DNA of 64,000 bases, from the NCBI RefSeq assembly GCF_018408855.1, contig NZ_AP024326.1:496001-560000 (forward strand), in the 5' to 3' direction. This stretch comes from Caballeronia sp. NK8. Lineage in GTDB: Bacteria > Pseudomonadota > Gammaproteobacteria > Burkholderiales > Burkholderiaceae. Below are positions 45,671-54,458 of this stretch, piece after piece (within the stretch, counting starts at the first letter, position 1; every line of letters starts with the position of its first letter). A model generated the notes under the pieces. It was not told the origin of the DNA and made no database searches. It saw only the letters and a list, made by a program, of their open reading frames with translations. A program made the translations under genes and the position numbers.

Positions 45671-46765
45671 ATGAGCGGACGGCCCAAAGGGGAACTGGTG
45701 CTGAGCGAATCGGAGCGCAAAGAACTGCAAGCACTGACATTGCGACGCAAGACCGCACAGGCCCTCGCATTGCGGGCCCGCATCGTGTTGGCCTGTGCCG
45801 ATGGACTGGACAACAGGAGTGTCGCGGCGAAACAGCGGGTCACTCAGCAAACGGTGTCGAAGTGGCGGGCGCGGTTCGTCATGAATCGTCTGGACGGACT
45901 GCTCGATGCGCCTCGGCCCGGCGCGCCGAGAACGATTGATGATGCGCGCGTCGATGCGGTTATTGCAAAGACGCTTGAGTCCGTGCCTGTCGGCGCAACT
46001 CACTGGAGCACGCGCACGATGGCTCGTGAGATGAAACTGTCGCAAACGGCGGTCACGCGGATCTGGCGTGCTTTTGGTTTGCAGCCGCATCGGCAGGAAA
46101 CGTTCAAACTCTCCAGTGATCCGATGTTCGTCGACAAGGTGCGAGATATCGTCGGGCTTTACCTGGATCCGCCGCTTAAGGCCATGGTGTTGTGCGTGGA
46201 CGAAAAGAGCCAGATTCAGGCGCTCGATCGCACGCAACCCATGTTGCCGTTGGCCCCCGGCATCGCTGAACGACGCACGCACGATTACATGCGTCACGGC
46301 ACGACCACGCTGTTCGCGGCGCTGGACATCGCGACTGGCGAGGTGATCGGCGAGGTACATCGGCGCCATCGCAGCAGCGAATTCGTGCGTTTTCTGCGCA
46401 CCATCGAAGCCAGCGTGCCGTCGCACCTGGATGTGCATCTGGTGATGGACAACTATGGCACGCACAAAACGCCCTCGATCAAAGCCTGGTTCGCCCGTCA
46501 TCCCCGCTTCCATGTTCATTTCACGCCCACCTCGGCGTCGTGGCTTAATCAGGTCGAACGATGGTTCGCCTCGCTCACTGAAAAATACCTTCGACGCGGT
46601 ACGCATCGCTCGACACGTCAACTCGAAGACGCGATCCGTCAATACCTGGAGATCTATAACGCCAATCCACAGCCGTTCTCTTGGAGCAAGTCGGCTGATG
46701 AAATTCTGGCCAGTCTCGAACGGTTCTGTATGCGGGTCACGAAGGCCGCGGGCGAAGCATCATGA
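45671..46765 (+). CDS. IS630-family transposase
   Basis: The 364-residue protein has two N-terminal helix-turn-helix units ([40 protein letters not shown]) and a DDE core: [30 protein letters not shown] and [17 protein letters not shown]. The start follows gaggcaggg. The product is complete. Its stop overlaps the next ATG. Confidence 0.96.
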   Translation: MSGRPKGELVLSESERKELQALTLRRKTAQALALRARIVLACADGLDNRSVAAKQRVTQQTVSKWRARFVMNRLDGLLDAPRPGAPRTIDDARVDAVIAKTLESVPVGATHWSTRTMAREMKLSQTAVTRIWRAFGLQPHRQETFKLSSDPMFVDKVRDIVGLYLDPPLKAMVLCVDEKSQIQALDRTQPMLPLAPGIAERRTHDYMRHGTTTLFAALDIATGEVIGEVHRRHRSSEFVRFLRTIEASVPSHLDVHLVMDNYGTHKTPSIKAWFARHPRFHVHFTPTSASWLNQVERWFASLTEKYLRRGTHRSTRQLEDAIRQYLEIYNANPQPFSWSKSADEILASLERFCMRVTKAAGEAS

Positions 46766-47004
46766 ACATCAACACCGACGCAATTGATGAAGTCGCCTTG
46801 GCACTTCTCTACCTGACCCTGCATGACCGATACCGTGCATGGAAGGGTTTCGACTGGGATGTACTGAACCGGCTCTACGAACGAGGTTTCATCGAAGACC
46901 CGGTCAACAAGACGAAGTCCGTGATCTTTACCGAAGAAGGATTGCGCGAGTCCGAGCGGCTCTTTAATCAACATTTCGTCATTCCAGAAAGACCGGGAAA
47001 TTGA
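46762..47004 (+). CDS. DUF6429-type passenger protein of the IS630 element
   Basis: The 80-residue protein ([20 protein letters not shown], then [20 protein letters not shown]) overlaps the transposase stop (ATGA) and lies inside the inverted repeats. Such small winged-helix-like proteins (DUF6429 by my recollection) accompany various IS elements, mostly in rhizobia and Burkholderia. The sequence looks like a helix-turn-helix with a short wing ([19 protein letters not shown]), so it may regulate the element. Function unproven. Confidence 0.75.
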   Translation: MNINTDAIDEVALALLYLTLHDRYRAWKGFDWDVLNRLYERGFIEDPVNKTKSVIFTEEGLRESERLFNQHFVIPERPGN

Positions 47005-47203
47005 TTCAACGAACTTCTAACTCACGACACTAGCGACGCGGCCTTTACTTGCATGCGAGAATGCTGTTGAAGATGGGTGCCCAGGGGCAGCTTGCTAACG
47101 CCTATTCCTTCCGCTTCCAGGGGGGCCGTCAATGTTGAGGGTCACTAGGATGGGGTATCATCAAAAAACATTAGGATACCTACAGACAAAGTGCTGATGT
47201 TAC

Positions 47204-47216
47204 TTATGTAAAATCA
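47204..47216. repeat. 13-base motif, left copy
   Basis: ttatgtaaaatca at 47204-47216 recurs in the same orientation at 47993-48005, flanking the ParD/ParE module. Confidence 0.5.
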
Positions 47217-47286
47217 CGACGGTTTTCGCTTACCGAGATACGTGAGTTCACGGACTTTTGAAGGATGACGGGCATGAGAGCGTGCT

Positions 47287-47601
47287 TTACTGGTCTTCAT
47301 CAAGGGTAAGCGCCGCCTCGTAATCTTGGCCTCCGTAGAAGACACCAACGATCGAAACAACCTCTTTCTCCACCGTATAGGCGATGATGGTCCGCTTGCG
47401 GAAATGAGTGACTCGAAGTCCGGGCAGCAAATCGTCACGTGCGACACCGCGCGCTGGGAATGTCTGGAGCTTCATGCAGAAATCGACGATCGAATCAACG
47501 TATCGTTCGGCCGTCATCGGAGCGCCCGCGTTTGCGATGCGCTTTTCAATGCTCTGCAGCTGATCGAGCGCTTCGGGCGCAAACTGAACGCGCCAATTCA
47601 T
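47287..47601 (-). CDS. parE: RelE/ParE-family toxin
   Basis: The 104-residue protein begins MNWRVQFAPEALDQLQSIEK, the ParE N-terminal helix pattern, and has the core VTHFRKRTIIAYTVEKEVVS and IVGVFYGGQDYE at the end. ParE toxins block DNA gyrase, RelE toxins cut mRNA; the sequence fits the ParE side better. ATG 47601 overlaps the antitoxin stop by four bases. Confidence 0.93.
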   Translation of the reverse strand: MNWRVQFAPEALDQLQSIEKRIANAGAPMTAERYVDSIVDFCMKLQTFPARGVARDDLLPGLRVTHFRKRTIIAYTVEKEVVSIVGVFYGGQDYEAALTLDEDQ

Positions 47602-47867
47602 TCGTGGCGCGTGCGAGATTTTTTCAGTTCGGCACGTACCTGGTCTGCTGATAGTGCACGGCTTGGATCGTCCCGAAGTGCTTGCGCTGCAGGAACGACT
47701 TCGTTTCGTAACCATGCTTCAACGGCACGGTCACGCTCGCGGAGCAAGCGAAGCGCGTCTCGCAGCACCTCGCTGTCAGACGCGTAGTCGCCGCTTGCGA
47801 CCTTTGTGCGGACGAATTCGGCCATCTCGTTGGGTAAAGTGATGCTCATCTGCTGCGTTGTTCTCAT
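47598..47867 (-). CDS. parD: ParD-family ribbon-helix-helix antitoxin
   Basis: The 89-residue protein has the MSITLPNEMAEFVRTKVASG ribbon-helix-helix N-terminus, DSEVLRDALRLLRERD as second helix, and a C-terminal toxin-wrapping region (DDPSRALSADQVRAELKK). ggagg before 47867 supports this start. It autoregulates the pair. The downstream ParE overlaps. Confidence 0.94.
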   Translation of the reverse strand: MRTTQQMSITLPNEMAEFVRTKVASGDYASDSEVLRDALRLLRERDRAVEAWLRNEVVPAAQALRDDPSRALSADQVRAELKKSRTRHE

Positions 47868-47992
47868 GGCAGCCTCCGGTCAGTAGGATTTAATCCTACT
47901 CGTCTCCGCCCTCGCCTGCAACGATCCCTGCCCAGCAGAAATCTGCTCGCCCACCCTCCTACGGCTCTGCCAAAAAAGAGGGGCAATACTAT

Positions 47993-48005
47993 TTATGTAA
48001 AATCA
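47993..48005. repeat. 13-base motif, right copy
   Basis: ttatgtaaaatca repeated in direct orientation 0.79 kb from the copy at 47204. The two bracket the parDE genes exactly. Confidence 0.5.
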
Positions 48006-48030
48006 TTCTGCAAGTCCCTGGGCTTGCCGG

Positions 48031-48524
48031 TCAACGCGGTTGACCGGGCCGATTCTTCGCAATCTGCTCCCGCCTCCGCGTGAGCCGGATCTTCTCCTGA
48101 CTTGCGCCGTACTCAGCTTCCGCAGCGGTGACAACGCCAGTGGTTGCGCCATTAAGATCCACGCGCACAGTACCTTCGACGAGACACGTCCAATAGCGTT
48201 GGCCACGACACCAAAGCTTCACGCCGTTTCGAGCGTCTCGTTCGCCGAGTCCAAGCGACGCGCTCTCGCAAGCACGTCCTTAAGAATCCCGATCTTGAGC
48301 GGGACCTTTGGTTCCGGACTGCGCGGAAACGCCCACGGGAAATGTCGTTGCAGCATAGTGACTGCACGCGCGGCTGCGTCGGCAGACGTGCGCCGAGGCT
48401 TCGGTGGCTGCTTGATTTCCCGCGCGACGTCCACTGGTTGTGACGTCGAGCGTGGAGCCACCTCTTTGCCCTTCGCGCCCTGGTTCAGCTGCGCCTTAAG
48501 CGCAACGAGCTGTTCGAATCCCAT
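48031..48524 (-). pseudogene. ProQ/FinO-family RNA-binding protein split by a frameshift
   Basis: The first frame (48524 to 48219) carries the ProQ core: AVTMLQRHFPWAFPRSPEPK, then VPLKIGILKDVLARAR. At 48219-48222 it meets a stop; the continuation (WCRGQRYWTCLVEGTVRVDL, then NGATTGVVTAAEAE) lies in a frame shifted by one and ends at 48031. In intact members these two parts are one domain of about 110 residues. A GTG overlapping the first stop (GTGA) could restart translation and give two coupled polypeptides. ProQ proteins bind structured RNAs; whether the halves can complement is unknown. Confidence 0.75.
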
Positions 48525-48635
48525 GGTGCATGCCTGAAATCAGTCACCAGATTGTACCGTGCCGAGCCCAGCCGAAACTCTAGCTCAAGCCCGTTGGGAA
48601 AATCAAAATGCCGGTTGCGCGGCGACCAAACATTG

Positions 48636-49115
48636 TCATACGTCGTTTCGAGCGGCGCGCCGCAACAACCGCGGGTCGGTCTCCCATTCATCGCGCGTCC
48701 CAATCTCGATCTGCGCGAAGTCTGGATGACTGGGGTTGAGCAGATAGTTAGTTTCGGCAGGAACGACCGCGCTCGGCACCGCAAGCACCGCGCTCGTTCG
48801 CTTCTGCGCCCACTTAGCACCAATCTGTTGCAGCTCGGTCCGTGCACTGAGCTCTCTCCAGTCGCGCGGCAAATTCGCAGCATCGACGCGCTCGATCAGG
48901 GTCTCAGGAATTCGCGCCGGGATCATCACATACCGCGCCCGTAGCGGTGAGTCCTGCACGAGCATCTCGAGGAGCGCAAGCGATTGTGTCTGTGCTGTAT
49001 ATACGAGCGCCACCCCTTTCGGGTTCCACCGCCCACCATAGAGGCGCGCACCTTCGCCGGAAAAGGCGCTATCAGCATACCGCTCTGTCACTACCCGCCA
49101 TGCCATCAAGGTCAT
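48636..49115 (-). CDS. RES-domain toxin, second copy
   Basis: The 159-residue protein follows the RES pattern: MAWRVVTERYADSAFSGEGA, RLYGGRWNPKGVALVYTAQT (R and Y active-site positions), SLALLEMLVQ (glutamate), and LLNPSHPDFAQIEIGT near the end. It differs in sequence from the RES protein at 39650. The start overlaps the antitoxin stop (ATGA). Probable NAD+-consuming toxin by family. Confidence 0.92.
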   Translation of the reverse strand: MTLMAWRVVTERYADSAFSGEGARLYGGRWNPKGVALVYTAQTQSLALLEMLVQDSPLRARYVMIPARIPETLIERVDAANLPRDWRELSARTELQQIGAKWAQKRTSAVLAVPSAVVPAETNYLLNPSHPDFAQIEIGTRDEWETDPRLLRRAARNDV

Positions 49116-49552
49116 GCAAAAACACCATGCTCGATGCGCCCAAGCGTATCCATCACGCTATCGGCACCAATGTCCGTATCGAGAAGACTGAGCGGAGTAG
49201 CATCGCCTAGTGCCGCTGCCGGCATCTTGAGCCACCCGATCGCCAGATCGAGATCTTCGAATACTTCCGCCGCGCGCGCCGCGACACGCGCGAGTCGTAT
49301 CAACTTGGCCGACTCCTCGCGGCTGAAAACGCCTTCGCGCTTGCGCCGCGCCAAGGTCCGCTCGGGAATATCGAGCGCCTGCGCCAGTTCTGACTGCGAA
49401 ATCGCGATGGATTTGAGCATTGAGTCGAGCGCTTGGGAGGAGATGCCGTGACGGACAATATCCACCCATTCGAGGCCCGATCGGGGCGCGCGGCGCAAAA
49501 CCGAGCGTCCACCCAACAACGAATCCGCCGAAATTTTGCTGATGACGGCCAT
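49112..49552 (-). CDS. Xre/MbcA/ParS-type antitoxin, second copy
   Basis: The 146-residue protein contains a helix-turn-helix (SIAISQSELAQALDIPERTL, then ARRKREG) and a C-terminal DUF2384 domain (LARVAARAAEVFEDLDLAIG, then WLKMPAAALGDATPLSLL). ATG 49552 follows aggaggt, which decides the start against 49567. It binds and neutralises the RES protein and represses the operon. Confidence 0.93.
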   Translation of the reverse strand: MAVISKISADSLLGGRSVLRRAPRSGLEWVDIVRHGISSQALDSMLKSIAISQSELAQALDIPERTLARRKREGVFSREESAKLIRLARVAARAAEVFEDLDLAIGWLKMPAAALGDATPLSLLDTDIGADSVMDTLGRIEHGVFA

Positions 49553-49713
49553 AGCACCTCCTGCCATTTGGCATCTATGTTACACCAAGTTGGCAGCCTC
49601 ACGCGCTGACTCGCTTCGCCGGGCTGAACGAGTCGACCGACGTCGCGGGCGATTCGTAGGTACGGCGGTCAGGCAAGGTACAGGAGGCCATTGGCAGCGG
49701 TGCCGGCGACGCG

Positions 49714-49905
49714 ATGAACCAAATCAAAGGCAGGGTCGGGCAAGTAGCCGGGACCACCCAAGAGTTCGCGGGCCGCACGGTCGATATGGTCCGAGATCAG
49801 ACCGGCGAAAATCCGCTGGTCGTGCTGGGCATCGTTGGGATCTCGAGCTTTTTGCTAGGTTTGCTCATCGGCAGTGTAGGCGCGACGAGAAATTTAATTC
49901 GGTGA
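49714..49905 (+). CDS. CsbD-like small stress protein with a membrane tail
   Basis: The 63-residue product has a CsbD-type amphipathic segment (NQIKGRVGQVAGTTQEFAGR) and a hydrophobic C-terminal helix (GIVGISSFLLGLLIGSVGA). The family-like sequence extends upstream in the same frame (GKVQEAIGSGAGDA), back to a TAG at 49657-49659, so the native gene may have started earlier and lost its 5' part to an amber change. The internal ATG with ggcgacgcg before it has no good ribosome-binding site. Confidence 0.55.
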   Translation: MNQIKGRVGQVAGTTQEFAGRTVDMVRDQTGENPLVVLGIVGISSFLLGLLIGSVGATRNLIR

Positions 49906-50079
49906 GGACCGCGCTCACCCATTGATTGAGTCAAAGGGGTCGCGCGGCGCTCGCCGCGCGCCTCAATACAGTCCGCATACTCCCTGATTGAACTATCCAC
50001 AGGCATCCGAAGGGCCTACGCACCACGCAGTTTGGGTCATCAGCCGATCGACGCCGATACGCGCCGTCCACATCATGGT

Positions 50080-50345
50080 TCTGCCGACTTCGAGATTATT
50101 GCACGGCTTTTCTGGGGCCTAGGCTACGCAACCGAAGCTGCCGCGGCCGCAGTTCGGTTCGGCTTCCAGTCCCTTCAGTTATTCGAGATTGTGTCAAACG
50201 CTGGCATAGCCAATGAAAAATCGATGCGGGTGATGGCAAAGCTCGGATGCTACGCGACCCAAACGGCGATTTCGACCATCCGCGGGTTTCGGAAGGGAAT
50301 CCTCTGCGCCGCGAATTTCTATACCGACTCATACGGAGCCGATGG
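50080..50345 (+). pseudogene. GNAT acetyltransferase remnant
   Basis: One frame encodes LFWGLGYATEAAAAAVRFGF, then EIVSNAGIANEKSMRVMAKLG, the acetyl-CoA-binding and following motifs of RimJ/RimL-type GNATs. At about 50245 the frame shifts; the other frame continues LRDPNGDFDHPRVSEGNPLR and ends in a typical FLYRLIRSRW C-terminus. The N-terminal half is absent. It is a dead gene. Confidence 0.8.
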
Positions 50346-50560
50346 CCGTACAGTCCGCGGCAATCAGCGTGTGAGGTCGAGTCCGCCATACCCTGTCCCG
50401 TCATCCAAGCGCGTTCGAAGCACGTCCGCGTAGGCAAGCCGTTTGCCATTCCAAGCTCAGGCGTTGCCTTGGCGCGCCGGTATTGATCGGCCGAATGGTA
50501 ACTGGATCGAAATTTCTTTCGACTTTTTGACTCTACTCGGCAATCGTGCCTCAGCGCGCA

Positions 50561-50754
50561 TCACGGCTGCAGCTGTTCACCGAAAAACACGACAGCTTGC
50601 GCGGGCCCGTCCGCGGCAGTAATGGAGACGCCTTCACAATCCGGCCGGCCATGAAACACCGGAATTGCTGGACCGTCGGGACCGAAGCGCTGACCCAGGT
50701 ACCGATCGCGCCACTAATCGGTAGGAGGAACAGCGTCTGACCGGACAGAAGCGG
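50561..50754 (-). pseudogene. Pirin-like gene, C-terminal part (beyond the IS21 insertion)
   Basis: Read on the minus strand this continues the protein of 53311-53844: after the junction it encodes PLLSGQTLFLLPISGAIG, then a frameshift near 50700, then LGQRFGPDGPAIPVFHGRPD and ITAADGPAQAVVFFGEQLQP to TGA at 50561-50563. The second cupin of pirin proteins ends in just this way. The gene therefore is broken by both the insertion and an independent indel. Confidence 0.88.
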
Positions 50755-50920
50755 AATAGCATAGAGAACGACAATTATCTTGGCCGGTCCTTTGACAGTT
50801 ACCTTGGCCGGTGGTGAGGAGTCGAAGGCGGCGTAGCCGCCGGAGACGACGAACTACCGGCGGCGCCGGAGTAACGGGGTTTTACGATGGCTGATCGCGT
50901 CGAACAAGAAGCGAACAGCC

Positions 50921-52420
50921 ATGCCTGGAACCTACGTGACGGACCAGCAGGTCCGACTCTATATGAGTAAGCGCAAACATCACACTCAGGAAGTCGCCGC
51001 GGCGATGGCGGGCATGAGCGTTCGCACGGCCCGGCGCATCGAGCATGAGGGCCGTCTGCCGTCGCAGAAGCCATCACGCGCGTGGCGTACACGTCACGAT
51101 CCGTTCGCGGAAGTTTGGGAGAGCGAGGTCGTGCCATTGCTGCGCCACGCGCCCCGGCTCAAGGCCATCACGTTGCTGTGCAAGCTGCAGGAGGCGCATC
51201 CGGGCCTCTTCCCTGACAGCATGCGGCGTACGCTCGAGCGGCGCGTCAGCCAATGGCGCGCACTCGAGGGCCCTGGCAAGGAGATCTTCTTCCCGCAGCA
51301 GCACTTGCCCGGCGTGCAGGGGCTCTCGGACTTTACCGACATGCGGGATCTGCGCGTGACGGTCGCCGGTGCGCCCCTCGATCACCGGCTCTATCACTTC
51401 GTGCTCGCGTTCTCGCACTGGGAATATGCCTATGTCGTCGAAGGTGGCGAGAGCTTCGAGGCCCTCTCCACCGGATTACAGAACGCGCTGTGGCAAGCCG
51501 GCGGCTGCCCGCATGAGCATCGCACCGACAGCCTATCGGCAGCGTTCAAGAATTTGCAGACTGAAGAGGACTTCACGGCTCGCTATGACGCACTGCTGGT
51601 GCATTACGGCATGGCCGGCACGCGCAATAACGTCGGCGTGGCCCATGAGAACGGTAGTGTGGAATCCTCGCACCGCCATCTGAAGGAGGCGATCGACCAA
51701 GCGCTGATGCTGCGTGGCCATCGCGACTTCGACGATCGGGCTGCCTATGACGCGTTTGTTCGCGACGTCGTCATGCGCCGTAACCGCCGTAACGCAGCGG
51801 CGTTTAACGCTGAGCGCGAACATTTGCAGGATTTGCCCGCACATCGCACGACCGACTTCATCGAAGAGGAAGCACGCGTGACACGCTGTGGCACCTTCAC
51901 CGTGCGGGGCATTCTCTACAGCGCGCCGTCGCGCCTGATTGGTCACCGTCTGAAGGTGCGCGTCTATGCCGATCACCTCGACTGCTATCTGTCCGGCGCG
52001 CTCGTGCACAGCACAGCACGGGGCTCGCATGCGGCCAATAGCCGCCGTCGCAAGCTCGACTACCGGCACTTCATTGAGGCGCTCAAGCGCAAGCCCCAGG
52101 CGTTCAAGGGGCTAGCGTTTCGCGACGACTTGTTTCCGCGCGAGGCGTACCGCCGGACGTGGGAGCGGCTTGAGGCTCGGCTCACGCAGCGCGAAGCCTG
52201 CAAGACCATGGTCGGCTTACTGGAACTGGCCGCGAATCACGGAGTCGAGGCCGTTCTTGCTGAGCGGCTCGAGGCGTTGCTCGCCGCTGGCGAGCTGCCC
52301 GATCTCGAGCAACTACAGAATGAATTTGCGCCGCGGCAGGCGCAATGCCCAGACGTGGCTGTGGACATGCCGACGGCCGCTCTCTATGACACGCTGCTTG
52401 GCGAGGAGGCATCGGTATGA
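50921..52420 (+). CDS. istA: IS21 transposase IstA
   Basis: The 499-residue transposase has an N-terminal helix-turn-helix (EVAAAMAGMSVRTARRIEHE) and a DDE core with DFTDMRDLRVTVAG, EHRTDSLSAAFKN and NGSVESSHRHLKEAIDQAL (glutamate). The ATG at 50921 lies about 160 bases inside the left end. The C-terminus is basic and helical. Complete; coupled to istB by a four-base overlap. Confidence 0.95.
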   Translation: MPGTYVTDQQVRLYMSKRKHHTQEVAAAMAGMSVRTARRIEHEGRLPSQKPSRAWRTRHDPFAEVWESEVVPLLRHAPRLKAITLLCKLQEAHPGLFPDSMRRTLERRVSQWRALEGPGKEIFFPQQHLPGVQGLSDFTDMRDLRVTVAGAPLDHRLYHFVLAFSHWEYAYVVEGGESFEALSTGLQNALWQAGGCPHEHRTDSLSAAFKNLQTEEDFTARYDALLVHYGMAGTRNNVGVAHENGSVESSHRHLKEAIDQALMLRGHRDFDDRAAYDAFVRDVVMRRNRRNAAAFNAEREHLQDLPAHRTTDFIEEEARVTRCGTFTVRGILYSAPSRLIGHRLKVRVYADHLDCYLSGALVHSTARGSHAANSRRRKLDYRHFIEALKRKPQAFKGLAFRDDLFPREAYRRTWERLEARLTQREACKTMVGLLELAANHGVEAVLAERLEALLAAGELPDLEQLQNEFAPRQAQCPDVAVDMPTAALYDTLLGEEASV

Positions 52421-53238
52421 ACGCGCCCGCAATTTACGATGCCGCCCGTATGGGGCTGATGCTCACCGAGTTGCGCTTGCCGACGATCGCGCGGCTATGG
52501 TCCGAGTTCACACAGCGCTCCGACAAGGAAGGCTGGCCATCGACGCGCCTGCTCGGCGCGCTGCTCGAGCACGAACTGGCCGAGCGCGCGAAACGGCGCA
52601 TCGAGCGGCATCGCGTCGAATCGCATTTGGACCCAAGCAAGACGCTCGAGGCCTTCGACTTCGGCTTGGTACCAATGGTGTCCAAGGCACATGTAATGGC
52701 GCTCGCGAGCGGCGACTCGTGGCTCGAGAAAGGCGCCACGATCCTGCTGTTTGGGCCACCGGGTGCCGGGAAGAGCCATTTAGGCTCCGGCATTGGTCAT
52801 GCGCTGATCGACGCCGGGTACCGGGTGCTGTTCACACGCACCGGCGAAATCGTGCAGAAGCTGCAGGCGGCACGCCAAAGCCTGCAGTTGCCATCGATGC
52901 TCGCCAAGCTCGATCACTTCGATCTGATCATCCTCGATGACCTGTCGTACGTCAGAAAGGACCAGGCCGAAACGAGCGTGCTGTTCGAATTGATTGCGGA
53001 AAGATACGAGCGTCGAAGCCTTCTCATCACGGCCAACGCCGCGTTCTCCGGCTGGAATGATGTCTTCCCCGATCCCTCAATGACGGTCGCCGCCATCGAC
53101 CGACTGGTGCATCACTCGACGATCTTCGAGCTGAACGTGGAGAGCTACCGGCGTCGCAGTGCCGATGACAACAAGCGCGCGCGGCGGCGTCAATTACCCC
53201 ACCCCGAATCGGAAGGAGCGACAACTATGCCGAGCTGA
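52417..53238 (+). CDS. istB: IS21 helper ATPase IstB
   Basis: The 273-residue AAA+ protein has Walker A (FGPPGAGKSHLGSGIG, near residue 110), Walker B (LIILDDLSYVRKD, near 170) and sensor LLITANAAFSGW. It is identical to the partial copy at 1-597. ATG overlaps the istA stop. Confidence 0.96.
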   Translation: MNAPAIYDAARMGLMLTELRLPTIARLWSEFTQRSDKEGWPSTRLLGALLEHELAERAKRRIERHRVESHLDPSKTLEAFDFGLVPMVSKAHVMALASGDSWLEKGATILLFGPPGAGKSHLGSGIGHALIDAGYRVLFTRTGEIVQKLQAARQSLQLPSMLAKLDHFDLIILDDLSYVRKDQAETSVLFELIAERYERRSLLITANAAFSGWNDVFPDPSMTVAAIDRLVHHSTIFELNVESYRRRSADDNKRARRRQLPHPESEGATTMPS

Positions 53239-53310
53239 GCAGCGACAACTAACCCCGTCGACCGGCCAAGATAGTTGTCGCCCGGGCGGCCATCGTAATT
53301 GACAATCTAC

Positions 53311-53844
53311 AATAGCAATTTCGGCACCGGCCGCGAGCGATACATCGAGAATCGTCACAGGCGTCGGCGGTATCGCGGGCGAAACCACGCCGCCGAAGTT
53401 GCCGACCGGTACCCTAATGGTCGCGCCCGCCTGTGTCACGACCGGCACTTCTTCGGGCTCGACGATCAACGGAGACGGCGCGATGCTTTTCTTCTCGCGC
53501 GACAGGTCTACGAAGATCTGAAGCGAGTGAACGGTCTTGCCGGATTCAGCCGGAACTTCATCGTGAGCGATGCCGGACCCGGCCGTCGTCCAGTGCAGTC
53601 CGCCGGGTCGGATCAAGTTTCGCGTACCGATCGAATCCCGGTTGAGCACGCCCGTCTCCGAGTCAAGAAAGACGTACGACACGGCGCACATGCCGGCGTG
53701 ACGATGGGGCGGAAATGTTGGCGCACTCATCCAGGCGTGATCGACTCCAAGGAAGGGATCAAGCATGCCTTCCGGGTTGCGCACGGCAAGCGCGCGAAAG
53801 TGCTCACCGTGCGTGAATGCTTTGACTGGTGCGAGAGAGAACAT
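53311..53844 (-). pseudogene. Pirin-like gene, N-terminal part, interrupted by IS21
   Basis: From ATG 53844 the protein follows pirin: AFTHGEHFRALAVRNPEGML, DPFLGVDHAWMSAPTFPPHR (metal-binding HPH-like histidines), GLHWTTAGSGIAHDEVP, and QIFVDLSREKKSIAPS. It stops making sense at AAGAEIAI, where the IS21 element begins. The remaining third lies at 50561-50754. The ribosome-binding site tgaggc supports 53844 over GTG 53856. Pirins are iron-binding cupins, some with quercetinase activity. Confidence 0.93.
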
Positions 53845-53969
53845 CGCTTGCCTCACGCGACCGACGCTTCGTCGAGGGAAGGATAGTCCGTGTAACCTAC
53901 CTCCGTTCCGGGGGGCTAAGCTTGGCGGCCGTTAGGGGCACCGCCGGCCAGGCAGCGCAACGGCCTCTT

Positions 53970-54167
53970 TCAACGGTCTTGTCGAGTCTCCCCTTGCTCC
54001 ATCGAAAGCAGACGGCCCGCGGTGACGTCATCAAGACCCTCCTGAATCAGGCGTCGCTTCTCTGCCTCGCGCGCAAGAAACTGAACCAGCGCCTTCTTGA
54101 TAATCCACTGGCGGGGCCGTTCAAGAAGCTCCGACAACGCGTCTAATTCCTGAGCAAGGAAGATCGC
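53970..54167 (-). pseudogene. Orphan ribbon-helix-helix antitoxin remnant
   Basis: The minus strand encodes QELDALSELLERPRQWIIKK, then ALVQFLAREAEKRRLIQEGL and DDVTAGRLLSMEQGE to TGA 53970-53972: the second half of a CopG/RelB-like RHH antitoxin (pattern RP-x-WIIKKAL). An in-frame TAA precedes it and no start codon is available, so the N-terminal ribbon is lost. No toxin gene follows; the pirin gene lies there instead. Confidence 0.65.
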
Positions 54168-54184
54168 GCTGTTTTACCGGGAGC

Positions 54185-54207
54185 AAAACGCCCGCTCAAG
54201 GCGGGCG
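54185..54207 (-). terminator. Rho-independent terminator of the CsbD gene
   Basis: On the minus strand cgcccgc and gcgggcg (arms 54201-54207 and 54189-54195) enclose a five-base loop and are followed by a T-run (gtttt). It lies about 56 bases after the CsbD stop. Confidence 0.75.
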
Positions 54208-54263
54208 GTGAATGCTGCGGACTAAAGTGTCGAGCCAGATTGGCAACCTGCGCGCGATCGCAA

Positions 54264-54458
54264 TTACGGCTTCGCCGTATCGTCCGTGGCGTCCTTCAAG
54301 TCCTCCTTGGCGTCACCGACGTTCTTACGCGCTTCGCCCTCGACCTGCTGCGCGTCGCCCTTTGCTTCCTGCACGGGGTCGTTCGTCACTTTGCCAACGC
54401 CCTCATTGATCTTGCCTTTGACCTTCTCGCCGACGCCCTTAACCTGATCTTCATTCAT
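54264..54458 (-). CDS. CsbD-family stress protein
   Basis: The 64-residue hydrophilic protein reads NEDQVKGVGEKVKGKINEGV, then GKVTNDPVQEAKGDAQQVEG, a typical CsbD sequence with repeated KG and EAKG units. It is unstructured or helical and is produced under general stress in many bacteria. ATG 54458 with ggagag upstream is preferred; the extension to 54485 is not CsbD-like. A terminator follows. Confidence 0.93.
   Translation of the reverse strand: MNEDQVKGVGEKVKGKINEGVGKVTNDPVQEAKGDAQQVEGEARKNVGDAKEDLKDATDDTAKP

Larger units (their letters stand above)
45589..47030 (+). mobile_element. Complete IS630-family element with DUF6429 passenger
   Basis: Inverted repeats gtgtcctgagttaaaaattc (from 45589) and, on the other side, the complement of gtgtcgtgagttagaagttc (ending 47030) bound the element. 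The flanking TA at 45587-45588 and 47031-47032 is the expected IS630 duplication. The empty site would read gctgctagcgacg. It contains a complete transposase and a second overlapping small gene. Confidence 0.93.
50762..53310 (+). mobile_element. Complete IS21-family element inserted in a pirin gene, 7-bp target duplication
   Basis: istA and istB are complete. The left end (tagagaacgacaattatctt, from 50762) and right end (complement of gtagattgtcaattacgatg, ending 53310) match imperfectly, with further internal repeats of gacaa-t-atcttggccggtc. The flanks AATAGCA at 50755-50761 and 53311-53317 form a 7-base direct repeat. The two sides are halves of one pirin gene. The last 669 bases are repeated at the window start. 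Confidence 0.92.
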
